The notes under the pieces were generated by a model. That model did no database searches. It was given only the letters and a program-made list of their open reading frames with translations, and had not been told where the DNA came from. Position numbers and translations under genes: made by a program. Shown here piece by piece: positions 1 through 12,440 of a stretch of 64,000 nucleotides of DNA. The stretch's first letter is position 1. Each line of letters begins with the position of its first letter. The DNA comes from Rehmannia glutinosa (taxonomy: Eukaryota > Streptophyta > Magnoliopsida > Lamiales > Orobanchaceae), in contig CM071933.1 of the NCBI GenBank assembly GCA_016081115.2, positions 60,340,660 through 60,404,659 on the forward strand, read 5' to 3'.

Positions 1-179
1 TCTGGCGTCTCCCACTATGGCTTTTTTTTAATGGAAATAAAAGAGAAGAGATTAGAGGATGTTTCGACTTTAGTCAAGCTAAATTTATATAAAAAGTCTT
101 ATATAAGTTTGTATTTTAGTAACTGCTTTTTGGAAATTAAAAGTTGTGTATTTTACAAGTAAGCTACTTGATAAGAGTA

Positions 180-720
180 AAAAAATATGATCCTCTGACC
201 TTTGATTTGATTGGGTCGATCTGCTTGAGCCTTCTAGAAGGCCAATCTGCCAAGCCCAGTGTATTGGGCCAACTCATGCTAAGCTCGGTCTCTGCCGAAG
301 AAAAATCGCCCGTATCAAAGTCTTTACGGTTCCCACGATCGTCCTAAGATACAACGACTTACTATTTCGACTTAAGAACACTTGCAAAACTCGAAACTAT
401 AATAAACTTAAGTGCATAAGGCTTTCAAGCTTTGAAGAGAATGATATCAATATACTTGATGCAAATGACTCGATTTTTAGGCTTATAATTTCGTGTCGAT
501 TTCATCTGCAGGGGCTTGTATTTATAGGCATCAAGGTGCCCGATGGAAATGATATGTCTTTTGGATCGAAAAGACATGTCTCTGAAAAAAATGCACCTAG
601 TTGCTCGAACAGTGCATCGGTTGACGTCTTGGCGTCACAAGATACTTGCGCACGTGATTAATATCGCTCACCGTCTGCTTCGGTCCCGATTGGAGTTTTA
701 ATTAATTAATTTTAGAGGGT
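180..720 (-). repeat. possible LTR remnant
   Basis: No coding region is supported here. Read on the minus strand, a canonical TATAAATA box (plus strand about 515-530) lies in a region that resembles the promoter part of a plant LTR. I found no matching second LTR, primer site or internal region, so this may be an isolated LTR fragment or ordinary intergenic DNA. Confidence 0.25.
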
Positions 721-783
721 TTTAAAAAAATTGGTCCAAAAAATATAAGGGCCTCTTCCGAAGCCCAAGCCCACGCCCGGACC

Positions 784-812
784 GGGCAGGCGGGCGGCGG
801 GTGGGCGGTGGG
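784..812 (+). other. G-rich block with G-quadruplex pattern
   Basis: Five runs of three G (784-786, 792-794, 799-801, 803-805, 810-812) are separated by 5, 4, 1 and 4 bases, which fits the usual four-tract quadruplex pattern. The surrounding 740-870 is the most GC-rich part of this end of the window and may come from a DNA-transposon terminus, but no terminal repeat or duplication could be fixed. Confidence 0.5.
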
Positions 813-1209
813 CGTGGCAGAATACAGGCGTGTGTGTGTTTTGAACCAAACCCACAAACATGTGGTCACCCCTTTAAAAACTTTGGTAGCCAGGACCTAA
901 ACCCAATTGTCAACTTGGGATTTATAAATTGAGTAAACTCGGCTTTTCCTCCTCCATGTGGGATGGAGCTTTTCTCCTTCCCACATTTTCTATTTTCCAT
1001 ACCATTTTCTAGTTTTAAGTGGGTAACTTCTAGCATTAATTTCTCATTCACCCTAATTAGTTTTGAGAAATTTCAAATGCCAATCTCATTTATTCACTTA
1101 GTAGAATTTTTTACAAATAATTTAATTTCATTTTTCACTAATGGAAACCAGTTAAATATTTGGTCAAAATCGTCAACACCCAATTTATCATAACCAAATT
1201 CCAACAATA

Positions 1210-1475
1210 ACGCGTGTCATATTGTGCCACATTATATATTAGTATAATGTGGCATATCATGCATGCCACGCTATATACTATTATAACGTGGCATATCGTG
1301 CACATTTTATACTAGTATAACGTGGCATATCGTGTCACGTTGTATGCTAGTATAATGTAGCATAGTATAACGTGGCATATCATGCCACGTTATACACTAG
1401 TATATCGTGATATATCGCGTGCATATCGTGGCATTTCGTTTCACGTTATATACTAGTATAACATGACATATTTGT
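1210..1475. repeat. palindromic minisatellite, 6-7 units of about 38-50 bp
   Basis: The units repeat the pattern GTGCCACGTTATA, then a centre near TACTAGTA, then TATAACGTGGCATATC. Each unit is therefore close to its own reverse complement and could form a hairpin or cruciform with about 12-bp arms. Copies differ by point changes (CACATT, CACGCT, CACGTTG) and one is truncated. No ORF crosses it. A related AT-rich palindromic stretch follows at about 1558-1615. Confidence 0.75.
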
Positions 1476-2124
1476 TGCTAAAAAATTGCTTTAAGTATAT
1501 TTTTTACATGTCTTTAATTTTTTTGTCGGCTTATGTTAGTTACAATTAAATTCATTCATATAATGTGACACATTGTGTGTATATATATAGTGTGTATATA
1601 CTAGTATATATATCTGTTACCTTGTTTTCTCCTTGATCCAGTGCGATTTTGTGTGAAAAGAGAACCCAAAATTCTTGTTGCTATTTTTTTTTTTTTATCG
1701 GTATTCTTGTGCTATTTTGTGAAGATGAGAGGGGAGTAGAGAGAGAAAAACAAAGAAAATTGTACTTTATGTGAGAGACAAATAGAACCCGCCTACTTTG
1801 CTTTTGCGTTGATTCAAGTGTCAAGGATATTTGGGTAAAAGAAGACAAAAGTGGGTAGAAAAAATAGTTTTTTTATCTCACATGTTAGACAAGTTTTTGT
1901 CCTATCCATAATGGGTACATTGAACAATTTGCTCATTAAAATATATCATATTATAAAATAATTTGCAAGCAAACACTCTATTAAACATGATTAATTGATA
2001 GCTAATAATTCAAACATATCCTAATATAATTTATCATATGCAATCATATCGCTTATATTGAACAAAACGAGGCCTGACAATACTATTCATTGAACTATAT
2101 GCATTATCATTATAAAATTAAGGG
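1476..2124. other. AT-rich intergenic stretch, no gene seen
   Basis: Long poly-T runs and short AT repeats without a coherent reading frame on either strand. Nothing could be assigned. Confidence 0.5.
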
Positions 2125-2315
2125 TAAAATACAATGACATCCCATGAACTTGATCCTATTTAGCATATATCTCCATAAATTTGCCAACTGATACTTACCC
2201 CTAAATTACATTAGATTTTATGCTTGGATAAAAATTACCATTATTAAAAATAAATCTATATAATTTTTAGGCAAAATTATTTTTTTAGTCCTCTAAGTAG
2301 ACGCCGAGATTTAGT
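2125..2315. repeat. transposon debris abutting the truncated C1 LTR
   Basis: Phrases such as GGTAAAATACAATGACATCC and AGTCCTCTAAGTAGACGCC resemble the ends of dispersed plant DNA repeats. The segment joins directly onto the point where the C1 3' LTR breaks off, so it may be the element or deletion junction that removed the rest of that LTR. Termini and target duplication were not identified. Confidence 0.25.
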
Positions 2316-2367
2316 CCTCAACCACCAAGTGTATTTATTAAGTGTGCAAGTCCACTAATTCATAACA
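2316..2367 (-). repeat. C1 3' LTR, truncated to 52 bp
   Basis: Minus-strand sequence starting at 2367 matches the start of the LTR at 8089 with about one mismatch, then stops matching near 2316. The remaining roughly 217 bp expected from the 5' LTR are absent. Confidence 0.8.
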
Positions 2368-2380
2368 CTCCCCCACTTGG
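2368..2380 (-). other. C1 polypurine tract
   Basis: On the minus strand CCAAGTGGGGGAG sits directly before the TG start of the 3' LTR, the expected position of the plus-strand priming tract. Confidence 0.75.
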
Positions 2381-2703
2381 ACTCAGCACCATTGAATGAG
2401 TATGCCTCATTAAAAACCTTAAGCCGAAAAACTCGGTGGGAAAAAATTGGGTGAAGGGGAAAAAGAGTACATAACTCAAATCCAATCCTTGTGCATAAGA
2501 TGCCTAATTAAAAACCTTAAACTAAAAAACCCAATGGGATAAAAACCGGACATAAGGGGAAAAGAGTACATCGCACAACATATAATTTCGCTCTCCCTGA
2601 AATAAATAACATAATCCGTTGAAGTGGATTATCATCTTTGCTTGATATTAACTCTTCGCATGCCTATCCCGTATACAAATTTCTTGAATGTAGCAAGATT
2701 GTG

Positions 2704-3790
2704 TTATGAAGGAATTTGTTGAACGTTTATCTCTCCATTTTTCCTCGAGTTCACGTGTATAGAAAAGTTTGGTGAAATATGCTTAGTCCTATCATATTTT
2801 ATGTAACCACATTTTACTTGAGCTATACACGATACATTATCCTCATAAATAATAGTGGGAGTGTCAGAATCGACTTTAATCGACAAGCATTTCATATATG
2901 AGCTATAATTGATCTTAACCAAACACACTCTTTGCTAGCTTCATGAAGAGCAATAATCTCGAGTGATTGGAAGAAGTAGCTACTAATATTTGTTTCATAG
3001 ATCGTCATGATATAGTTGTCTTGTTATAGCAAAATATATAACCGATTTGTGATCGCTTTGTGTAGATCGGATCTATATCCCGCATTAGCATAATCAACTA
3101 ACCCAGTCGATGCATTCCTTGGGGTAGAATAACCCCAATGTGTTTAATGCCATTGCAATGTCTTCGGGTTGACTAGAACTATATCACGCAAGTAGATTTA
3201 CAACAAAAGCGATATTTGGTCTAGTGCATTATGCTAAATATATTAATGCTCCAATAACATTAAGGTAAGGTATTTCAGGACCCAAAATCTCTTCATCGAT
3301 TCTTTTGTCCGAATGGATCTTTCTCGATATAAACTACGCACGACCACGGGGTATTCAAGGGATGAGCTTTGTCCATATTAAATCACTTGAGTAACCTTTT
3401 AGTATATGCAGATTGGTAGACAAGTATCCGTTATCTTTATGCTCTAACTCAAGACTAAGACAAATTTTAGTTTTTCCAAGGTCTTTAACCTCAAACTCTT
3501 TCTTTAGATATTCAAAGAAATTCGATATATCTTCCTGGGGTGCCAATTAAATTCATGTCATCGACATATATAACAATGATAGCAAATACGACGGATCTTT
3601 TGTAAAAACACATGGGCAAATGATATCATTTTTGTAACCATCCTTGGAAAGGTATTCATTAAGTCTATGATACCACATGCGAATGGATTGCTTCAATTCA
3701 TATAACGATCTTTGCGCTTTGATCGAGTATAATTCACAAGGAGTTTGTGATTTTGGTATTTTATATCCATTGAAGATTTTCAAATAAATA
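2704..3790 (-). pseudogene. C1 reverse transcriptase and RNase H fragments
   Basis: Three minus-strand blocks are in copia order. 3783-3553 contains SLYELKQSIRMWYHRL, the RT motif usually read as LYGLKQ.xRxWY. The YVDD catalytic box is intact at 3568-3557. 3546-3355 is the connection region with FEVKDLGKTKICLSLE. 2928-2704 carries the RNase H motif YEDNVSCIAQ and the RTKHI signature. Stops and frame changes separate the blocks, so the domain is dead although the catalytic box survives. Confidence 0.8.
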
Positions 3791-4621
3791 TTAGAATCCG
3801 AAAGGAACCATATAGATATGTCGTTACTACGCCTATTAAACGCATGCCCGATTCTCGTGGAGAACCATACTAATAAGGAAATGAAATGTGATTGTATCCA
3901 TTATAGGTGAATATGTCTCATCATAATCAATCCCGGTCTCTGGAAGAATTCTTGAGCCATGAGTCGAGCTTTATATCTCACAACCGTTGTTTCTCATTTT
4001 TTCGAACAAATACCCACTTGTATCCAATGGGTTTTACATTGTTTGGAGTTTGAGCAATTTGCCCAAATACATTTCATTTTCTAGGGAAGCTAACTCAAAT
4101 ATTATTGTTTTCTCCTACATAGGCCAATCGGGCCTCTAACGACATTCCATTATCGAAAGTGGGTCTTTATCATAATCATCATTTAAATTTCTTGAGCAAT
4201 CGAGAATGCAAAATTATCATAAATAATTATTTCATTTCGATCCCATATTCCATTACAATAGTTCATGGGATTTTCGGTGCTATCGAATTTTATACATTTT
4301 CCGAGATATTAAGCTCTCTTGATTCATTTGGAGCATGCTCATTAGTATTATTTCTCCCCTTTCTTTTTCGAGAACAATATCTTTTGAGCCAATAGGTCTA
4401 CCATGTTTTTTTCATATGTTATCATCATTCTTTTTCTTATGTTCATCCGGAACAATAATCTTGGATGGAGTATTTGCGGCTAAAATAAGACTTCGTGACT
4501 TTACTTGAATCGTTAAATGCATCGGGAAGTCTATTCGTAATATTCAGAAATGAATGATTCTATTCACCTCACTTTCACATTCAAATGTACGTGGATCAAA
4601 ATGAGATAAACTTTGTTCATT

Positions 4622-5705
4622 TCAGGAGATACTCTCAACTGATTTTTGTTTATCTAAAATAATTTTATCCCTTCCCATTGATGGGAATGTTTTCTCGTCA
4701 AAATGACAATCCGTAAATCTAGCGGTAAATAAATCTCTCATCATTGGTTCTAAATACCAAATAATTAATAGAGAATCAAATCCAACATATATACCAAGTC
4801 TACGTTGTGGAACTATTTTTGTCATCCGAGGATGTGGAATTTGCACAACAAAGACACCTAAAAGTGCGCAAGTGCGAAATATTTTGCTCAAAACCAAGAG
4901 TTAATTGCATTGGGGAGTGCACATGATAAGCGGTGTGGCGTAATCTAATAAGTGTTGATGCATGCAATCTTGTGTGGCCTCATCTTTGCACTAGTGAGCT
5001 TTGATCTCATTAATAATGTATGAGCAATGATTTAAACTCGTTTAATCGGTGATTCTGCCAATCCATTTTGAGTATGAACATGTGCAATCAAGCGTTCAAC
5101 ATTAATTCCCGTCTTGCGCGCAATATTCATCAAAACTTTTTGATGTACATTCTCCAAATTATCCATTCTTATATTCTTGATGGGATAATCGGAAAATGTG
5201 CTTGGAGTTTAATAATTTGTGTTAATAATCGAGTAAACGCAATATTTCTAGTAGATAATAGGTATACATGTGACCATCTACATGATGCATCTATTAGAAC
5301 CATGAAATCGAAATGGTCCACTTGCAGGATATATTGGTCCACAAATATCACCATGAATATGTTGTAAAAATAATGGTGATTAGTAACCAACCTTTTCCAT
5401 GGAAGGTTTAATAATAAGTTTTCCTTGTGAACACGATTCATAGAAATAATCTTTGGACATTAGCTTTTTCATGCCTTTTAGTGGATGTCCATTAGTGTGT
5501 TCAACAATCTTTCGCATCATATTTGTTCCCGGTGTCCTAGACGGTCATGCCATAACCCAAATATATCGGGATTCACAAGCTTCCAAGGCGTGGTGGAGTA
5601 GGCTTCAAAAGCTTTTATTTGGACACAATACAATTCATAAGTTGTTGCTTCAAATTTCTCATGGAAAATCATTTTTCCCATTTTATAGGATGTGATACAT
5701 GACAC
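4622..5705 (-). pseudogene. C1 integrase fragments
   Basis: The minus-strand block 5705-5517 ends in WHDRLGH, the histidine part of the GAG-pre-integrase zinc motif. 5441-5169 carries the integrase core phrase HFDFMVLIDASCRWSHVYLL. 4897-4622 carries the C-terminal phrase GIYVGFDS followed by RDLFTARFTDCHFDE. The blocks are in different frames, so the gene is inactive. Confidence 0.75.
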
Positions 5706-6696
5706 TCTTTATTATGTTTATTTAGTGTCTCCAAGTTATCGCCATTATTACGCACATCCATAAACTCATTAGATTCCTTTTGATCTACTAGATAATAATG
5801 TATTTTTAATATGTATGCACGATTGTACCATTAGGCAACACCATTGTTGCATTAGCCATCAATAATCTCAACGGGACCGGATATAGTTGTAACTTGTGTC
5901 TTGCACGTTTCACACTCGATAAATATACTTTATTTATTAATATTGAGTGCATTATTGCACCATCAAGTAGACAATTATATCTTTTTTGATGTTTTCCATG
6001 TGTACCAGGTATAATTATTATTAAATTAATATTATACGATTATCAAAAAATTATTTCATTGAAATGTAAAACAACTAAATAACAACATCAATGCATAATA
6101 AAAGTTTAAATATAAAAGATTTTATTCGACAACATAGATGTACATAATCTTCCGATTATTATAATGTGCTAAAATAAATTGTCACAAATGCAATGAGGAA
6201 GAATGACGAAGACAAGAATATTGAGCCAAAAGTGTTTCGGATGATATTCTCCAACAAAAAGCAAGAGAGTGTACATGAGAACTATTGTAATGAGAAACAC
6301 CACGGTTAAGTTAACCATTTTTGGAATGAAGAAATGAGAATTGTTTTTAAGAAGATGGAGAATATGTATGAATTTGTTGAATGAAATGTTCATATATTAA
6401 TAGATAAAAGTTCTTGCTCATAGCTATTAATATAGCCATTTGGAGGAGAAAAATTAATGTGAAAAAATTTGAATATAAAATTTGTGAATGATTTGGTAGA
6501 ATTTTACTAATATTTTTATGAACGAAATATTAAACACAAACCAATTTTTATTTCACGTTAAAAGCTTGAAACCGGGAACGTATAATCCGAAACAAGACAA
6601 ACATGGGTACAATAAACTTAATTCTCGGGAATATACCATCCGAGAGAAATAACATAGAAATATTGAATCGATTTTATTTTATCCATCCCAGGCACC

Positions 6697-7700
6697 TCAT
6701 GCCCTAGGATCCTCAAGAAAATTTGATATATCGAGTGATTTTCGGTCTTGGACAGGGATTTTGATTTTGTATAATTTCGATGTGTAGGCCTCAGTAGTAT
6801 TAAGTGGCTCTACTACCTCAGTGGCATGTGTTTGAATACTCTCGCCTTTATTTTTCTTTGATTCTGGTACATATTTACCGAGATGTTGGGCGATTCGACA
6901 TGTTTTGGCCAATGTCTGTCATACCACACCTATTACAAAGATCACCACGATTCTTTCTATATGCATTTTCCTTTATCACGATTTGACTGATTTGGATGCC
7001 CATGTTTGACCGTATAATCATTTTTATGAATAATGATAATTATCTCGATTATAGTAATTACGACCGCCCGGTCATATGTGTGAGTATTTTGATATGGACC
7101 ACCACGACCACTACTCCTGCGGCCACTACACCAGGGTTTATATTCACGACCTCTAAATCGGCCCCTTCCTCTATCGGAGTTAGCATGTGCTTGATCGCTG
7201 CATCAATTCATTGATTTTCTCCGCTTTGAGAAGAACCGAGATTAATTCGAATATGTCTTGAATTTTCTTTGTCTATATTGTTGTTGGGGCACAATATTTG
7301 GTTTATGCATGGTGGAGAATATTTTTTCCAATTTATCAATACTCATATAATTTTGTCCCACAAAGAGTCAATCGATTCAATTTTAAATCTTTGTCGAATT
7401 ATAGTCGGCAACGGACTTGAAGTCCCGCAACCTTAGTATTTGCCCGGTCATATTGTGCCTGGGGAGTATCATAGTTCTAGTGTGATCTTATCTATCTTTC
7501 GGCTTTTACCGAGCTCGGAAGACTTTTCAATTTGTATATATTCATTTTTTAAATCACCGGATAGATGATGACGTATAAATATCATCGCATTCACCTCATC
7601 TTTTATATTGACCTTTTTGATCTTCACATGTTTTAGTGTTTTGGCCAAATCTTGACCCTGAAGGTGCAATTTAATATCTAGGCATCATGATAAATAATTA
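6697..7700 (-). pseudogene. C1 gag fragments
   Basis: The minus-strand block 7669-7469 (NAMIFIRHHLSGDLKNEYIQ) resembles the copia gag (UBN2-type) domain, whose job is to form the particle. The block 6912-6697 corresponds to the stretch between gag and the protease. No intact zinc knuckle or protease aspartate could be read, and the frame is broken repeatedly. Confidence 0.6.
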
Positions 7701-7808
7701 TAGCCGATGGTATCGAGAATCTAAAATTTTTGCTTTTCAAGAAAATAAAAAATTGATTAGTACAAAGAAATTCAAACTTGAAATATGCAAACCTTTTTTG
7801 AGCAATAA

Positions 7809-7820
7809 CTGGTGATAACA
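7809..7820 (-). other. C1 primer-binding site
   Basis: On the minus strand, directly after the CA end of the 5' LTR, TGTTATCACCAG approximates TGGTATCAGAGC, the site complementary to initiator methionine tRNA that most plant copia elements use. Several positions are mutated. Confidence 0.6.
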
Positions 7821-8089
7821 TGTTGTAAATAATATCTATTTTATATCTAATATTTATAATTTAATAAAATATAAAGTAAGCAAAAGCAATTTATAAAGAA
7901 AGCAAAGTAAGTAATGATTATGTTTTGCTATGAAACCGTTTGTATGTTCATTCCATTCATGTCTCATATTTATATACAAAGATTCCCAACTAATACACAA
8001 ACACAATAAATGCACACTCATTAATTAAGTGTGTTTTCCTCAACCACCAAGTGTATTTGTTAAGTGTGCAAGTCCACTAATTCATAACA
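7821..8089 (-). repeat. C1 5' LTR, 269 bp
   Basis: On the minus strand it begins TGTTATGAATTAG and ends TTTACAACA, the usual TG...CA termini. A TATA box (GTATATAAATATG on the minus strand, plus about 7959-7975) marks the promoter. The length is short for a plant copia LTR but within the known range. Confidence 0.8.
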
Positions 8090-8112
8090 ATCTCTCTATT
8101 AAAATGATGTTG

Positions 8113-8472
8113 CGAAGGATCGGAGTGAAAAACAAACTAAGCTACTCAATATTCGATTCGAGATCGATCGTTGAAAGCTTGTTTAGCTCGATTCGTTAAC
8201 ATAACGAACCTAGCTTGAACACATTTTTCTGCTTAATAAGATGTAAAGCTCTGCTCGAGCTCATCTCGATTAATAAAAAATGAATAAAACATATGTAAAA
8301 ATATCAAGCTACTCGAGCTTGATTCTTGTTCGACTCGACAAAAGCTTGTTCAAGCTCGATTTGATTATTAATCAAATCAAACTCAAATACAATTTTTGAA
8401 GCACGATTAAAATTCAAACAAGCTTAAATAGTATTATGTTGGTCGATCACTCGACTCGACTCATTTACACCA
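8113..8472. mobile_element. hAT-like MITE remnant
   Basis: The stretch is filled with variants of CTCGAGCTCG and CGATTCGA, and its right end, read in reverse, begins GGTGTAAATGAGTCGAG. This is typical of short hAT-derived elements in plants. The left terminus is worn and no target duplication was found. Confidence 0.4.
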
Positions 8473-9505
8473 GAAGGATGAGATCTAAATGCATAATATT
8501 AACAAAAATAAATGCATTTCTCGAAAAGATTATTAAATTTTCCTTCCATGTTGTGCTACTATGTACGTTTATAAGATCTCTTATAGTCCCTAGGTTTAGA
8601 CATAATGATTTTCATTTGTCTTTTCTTTTCTTTTTTTTTTTTTCTTTTTCTTAAATAGGAGCGAGATGTAATACAAAGATTGAAGGCGGTCACGTGTGAT
8701 AAAATCTCCAAAGTTATTATTGTCATTGTTGCTTTTGGACATGTAAAATTAGACAAGTCATGGAGAAAAATGAGAAAATTAAAATCATATTTCAAAGAAC
8801 CCACTCTGTCAAATTCAATGATTTTCAAGGATTATGTCTAATTGTTGTTTACTTAGATAAGATATATTTTTGTCTTTTCTTCATCACTCGTGTTTGCTCA
8901 CTTATTGGCAATAGACGCTGAATTGAATTTAAGTTTGGAGTTTGTTCCCACCTCATATAGGATAAATTTGGCTATTCCCCTCCTTTCAAAGACTTACATC
9001 GGATAAAAAATAAAAAGTCACTCGCTTTCAATTCGTAGGATATAAACTAGAGATTGGGTGTTATGATCCACCGTAAAACCAATCCAATTGTTTCTTGAGA
9101 GATTTGTGGGTAGCCATCCCCAAAATATTCGAATATTTTAATGGAGACTCTCCGCGCAATCCCAACAAGAACTAATTTATTGCGAATATCCTGGTGGAAA
9201 CTCTCACATGATGTTATCCAAACATGAACTAAGTTTATTGCGCATCACATTTACATTCTTGGTCGATGCCATTTATGCCAAAGACAATCGAGAATACTAT
9301 ATCTCTCTCTCCCCCTCCTCTCTCTCTCTCTCTCTCCCTCCCGGGTTAACGTCTAAAGGTGTTATTGAAAATAATTAAAATTTAATTTGTATATTCACAT
9401 TTGAAGAATGTGAAGCCCAATGCCACGTTTGATCTCTATTTATGGATAAACCTCCAATTGAGGAAGAAGGATTTTGAGGGGTTTGCAAAGTGGACATGTG
9501 ATGTG
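8473..9505. other. unassigned intergenic DNA with a CT microsatellite
   Basis: No coding region is supported. It contains a poly-pyrimidine run (8620-8650) and a CT-repeat microsatellite (about 9301-9345). The last bases before W include GGACATG, which may be half of the W target site. Confidence 0.5.
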
Positions 9506-10023
9506 TGTTATAACGTTCATTTGAATTTATTCAAATGAATTGAATTTTGTAATTCTCCAAATAAGTTTTGTAACACTCCATAATAGCCCATTATTTTGAA
9601 TTTAATTTTGTTGTTTCAAATATAATTCTAACGCTATATATAGGTGTTCTTAGGGTTCTAGTTAGACACACACATATACCTACGATATTATTATACTCTT
9701 CAAATTATTATTTTGTGTTTGGACAACGTGATAAGGTCTTGTTCGTTAGTCTTCTTGTGATCGTGCTCATAATAGAAGACATAGACGTGACCTTCTTGGG
9801 TTTTATCTTGGGGTGGTGGTGAGCCGTCAAAACCTCACGGAGGAGGCCATCACGATCTTAGACAACGTCAAGTGGCATGACTCCTGAGACCAGTCCTTTA
9901 TTTTCATGAATCTATATTAGTTGAATATATTTATAAATTATTTTCTTTCTTGAAGTCATTTGTTATTATATATATATATGCATGAAGCTATTCATTTGCA
10001 ATATAAAAAGAAAATTCTCAATA
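9506..10023 (+). repeat. W 5' LTR
   Basis: It matches 29945-30454 over nearly its full length, including the runs CGTTCATTTGAATTTA and GACCTTCTTGGGTTTTATC. It lacks about 20 bp near its start that the 3' copy has. A TATA-like CTATATATAGG lies near 9640. The end (CTCAATA) is a mutated CTCAACA. The sequence just after it does not show a convincing methionine-tRNA primer site. Confidence 0.85.
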
Positions 10024-10499
10024 TTCTAATATAGTGATTAAATCAATTTACAAATATATAATTTTACATTTTGAAATAGCTATTTAATTAAGCATTGTGT
10101 TCAAATGAACTTTGCAAAAATTAGTGAATTGACCGAGAAAATTGTGAAGTGGAATTGAGGTGGAATGATTATTTTTTTAAAAAGAAATTGTTTTTGAGTA
10201 GTGGTTAACAACATATTATATATTATTTACATAATTGATAAGTGAACGCTAGAAACAATTATTGGGCCCAAAGATCATACTATATATGACCTTATGAGTT
10301 TTGCCATTTGAAATTTGTTTGCATAACTTTATTGATTATGTCCGGAATTTTAGTTTAATTCATTTTGTCTCAATATTTGTTTAACACTATATTTGACATA
10401 TATTGTTGAATAATTGTCCTATAGATTTTCTTCTTATCTTTTCTTTGCCTATTAAATCTCTAAATTGCTATAATCAAGACGACTAATGGTATCTCATGA

Positions 10500-11110
10500 A
10501 GAATCTAATAATGTTAAGGCCAAAAATTTAATGGACTAAATATTAAGAGATGGCAAAAATCAAATGAAATATTGTTTAACCATTTTTGGTTATATTTACG
10601 CCATAGATGAAAATATATAAGCAATCTCTTGGCACACCCCTAAACAAATAAATTGCCATTATCGTAACCATATCCTTAGTGCTTTGTCGGATAGACTTTA
10701 TGATGTGTATCATACCATCACTAGTGCTAAAGAACTTTGGGGTACTTTAAAAGTTTGAATATGAGATTGATGATACGGGAATACAAATGTTTTATGCCTC
10801 AACTTTTACAAATTATGTTATGGTTGATGGAAAATCTATTAATGAATAAATTCATGAATTTCAAGATTTATTAAAGCCTCTTGAAAATAGTGGATCAACG
10901 TTTAGTGAAGAATATAAAGTTTCATGCTTGATTGATAAGCTTCCACCTTCTTGTCTAATTTTGCTAGGGGTCTAAAACATCAACAAGGAGCTTTGACTTT
11001 GATTCAAGTCTTTAAGTCATTGAGAATCAAAGAACAACATAGGATGAATCTTAAGAGAGAAGAACGAAAGTCAAGGTTATTCTAGTTCAAAATAAAAATA
11101 ATAATAATTA
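10500..11110 (+). pseudogene. W gag fragment
   Basis: Translated in pieces, 10540-10760 gives a copia gag pattern that includes the phrase HILSALSDRLYDVY followed by SAKELWGTLK, typical of UBN2-type capsid domains. Stops and at least one frameshift interrupt it. A basic stretch follows at 11040-11110. No complete zinc knuckle could be read. Confidence 0.7.
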
Positions 11111-11322
11111 TAATAATAATAATAAGTATAAGCTTAGAGGTGATAAAATAAAAAAAAAGGAGGAAAATAATTATCACCATATAATAATGGCAAACCTAGT
11201 ACTTCTAGACCTAGAGATGTCAAAGGCAAAGAAAAAATGACGAAATATAGTGTTATGTACGCGGGAGGACCAATCATTTGGCTAGGGGTTGTTACTACAA
11301 ATAGACTGAAAAGTCTATACCT

Positions 11323-12440
11323 ATGTTCAAGCCTAAACCTCAACAAAACCAAGTGAATATGGTAGTTGAAGGGGAACCATCTATCATTTTAGAATCTAAA
11401 TTTTCTTTAGTAAACTTTACATATCAAAACAATGATTGGTGGTTAGACTTGGGAGCTAATATTCATATTTGTTTTGATAAATTAAAATTTAAATCTTATC
11501 GTAATACAAGTGGAGAAAGTGTGACGCTAGGGAACAATCTTTTGTCATACAAATACATGGGGTTAGAAGTATTGATCTCAAGATGACTTCGGGAAAATAT
11601 TGCCTCTTGATTCGATCGACATGTGCGGTGTGCCGATATTAGAAGAAATTTAGTGAGTGGGTCTTGTTCGGTGCAAAGTAGTTACAAGCTAGTTATGGAA
11701 TCAAATAAGGTTGTAATTACTAGGAATAATATTTTTATTGGAAAAGGATTTGTAAGTGATGGATTATTTAAATTGAATATTGTGGGTGGTATTAATGAGA
11801 GTACTCCTAATCTTATTTTTAATGTCCAATCTAATATTTTATTGCATGAAAGGTTGGGACACATTAGTAACAAAAGTCAAAAATCTTATGGATTTAAATT
11901 TGATTCCAAGATCTCAAGTAAAGGTTTATCATAAGTGTGAAATATGTGCACAAGCAAAGCAAACAAAAAGACCTTATCATTCAGTTATAAGAAATTCGAT
12001 ATTTTGGAACTTATTCATAGTGATATATGTGATTCAAATAGATCTCAACTAGAGATGGAAATAAATATTTTGTGACTTTTATTGATGATTTTTCTAAGTA
12101 TTGTCACATTTATCTTATCAAATCTAAGAACCAAGTTTTATAAAGGTTTAAGGTTTATAAAATTGAAGTTGAAAATCAAATAGAGAAAAGGATTAAAAAA
12201 CTTAGGTCCGTCACGGAGGTGAATACTCTTCGAGTGAATTAATAAAATTTTATGGAGATAATGGTATAATATATGACTTCACACCTCCTTATTCACCCCA
12301 ATCAAATGGTGTAGATGAAAGGAAGAATAGAACTTTGATGGATATGGTAATGCAATGTTGTTAAATTCTGGAGCACATAAGAATTTATGGGGAGAATCTA
12401 TTTTATCTTCTTATTTTAAATTAAATCGTGTGATTGTTAA
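11323..12440 (+). pseudogene. W protease and integrase fragments
   Basis: 11323-11586 holds the copia protease phrase NDWWLDLGANIHIC. The catalytic D-S/T-G triad reads D-L-G. 11623-11934 has the pre-integrase histidines (LHERLGH), and 11934-12010 has the zinc cysteines (CEICAQAK) in another frame. 12060-12110 gives the integrase core phrase FVTFIDDFSKY, and 12280-12330 gives YSPQSNGVDERKNRTL. The order protease-integrase before RT confirms copia. Frameshifts between blocks make it inactive. Confidence 0.8.

Larger units (their letters stand above)
2316..8089 (-). mobile_element. C1: decayed Ty1/copia LTR retrotransposon
   Basis: Read on the minus strand the order is 5' LTR (8089-7821), primer-binding site, gag, integrase, reverse transcriptase, RNase H, polypurine tract and a 3' LTR fragment (2367-2316). 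Integrase before RT is the Ty1/copia arrangement. The coding region is broken into short blocks by stops and frameshifts, so it cannot make a functional polyprotein. The two LTR starts agree over about 50 bp, starting TGTTATGAATTAG on the minus strand, which ties both ends to one insertion. The target duplication cannot be recovered because the 3' LTR is cut. Confidence 0.85.

Noticed and set aside
7805..7825. tRNA genes suggested by tRNA-like words near LTR ends
   Set aside because: These are primer-binding sites of about 12-20 bases complementary to tRNA 3' ends. No cloverleaf could be folded in the window.
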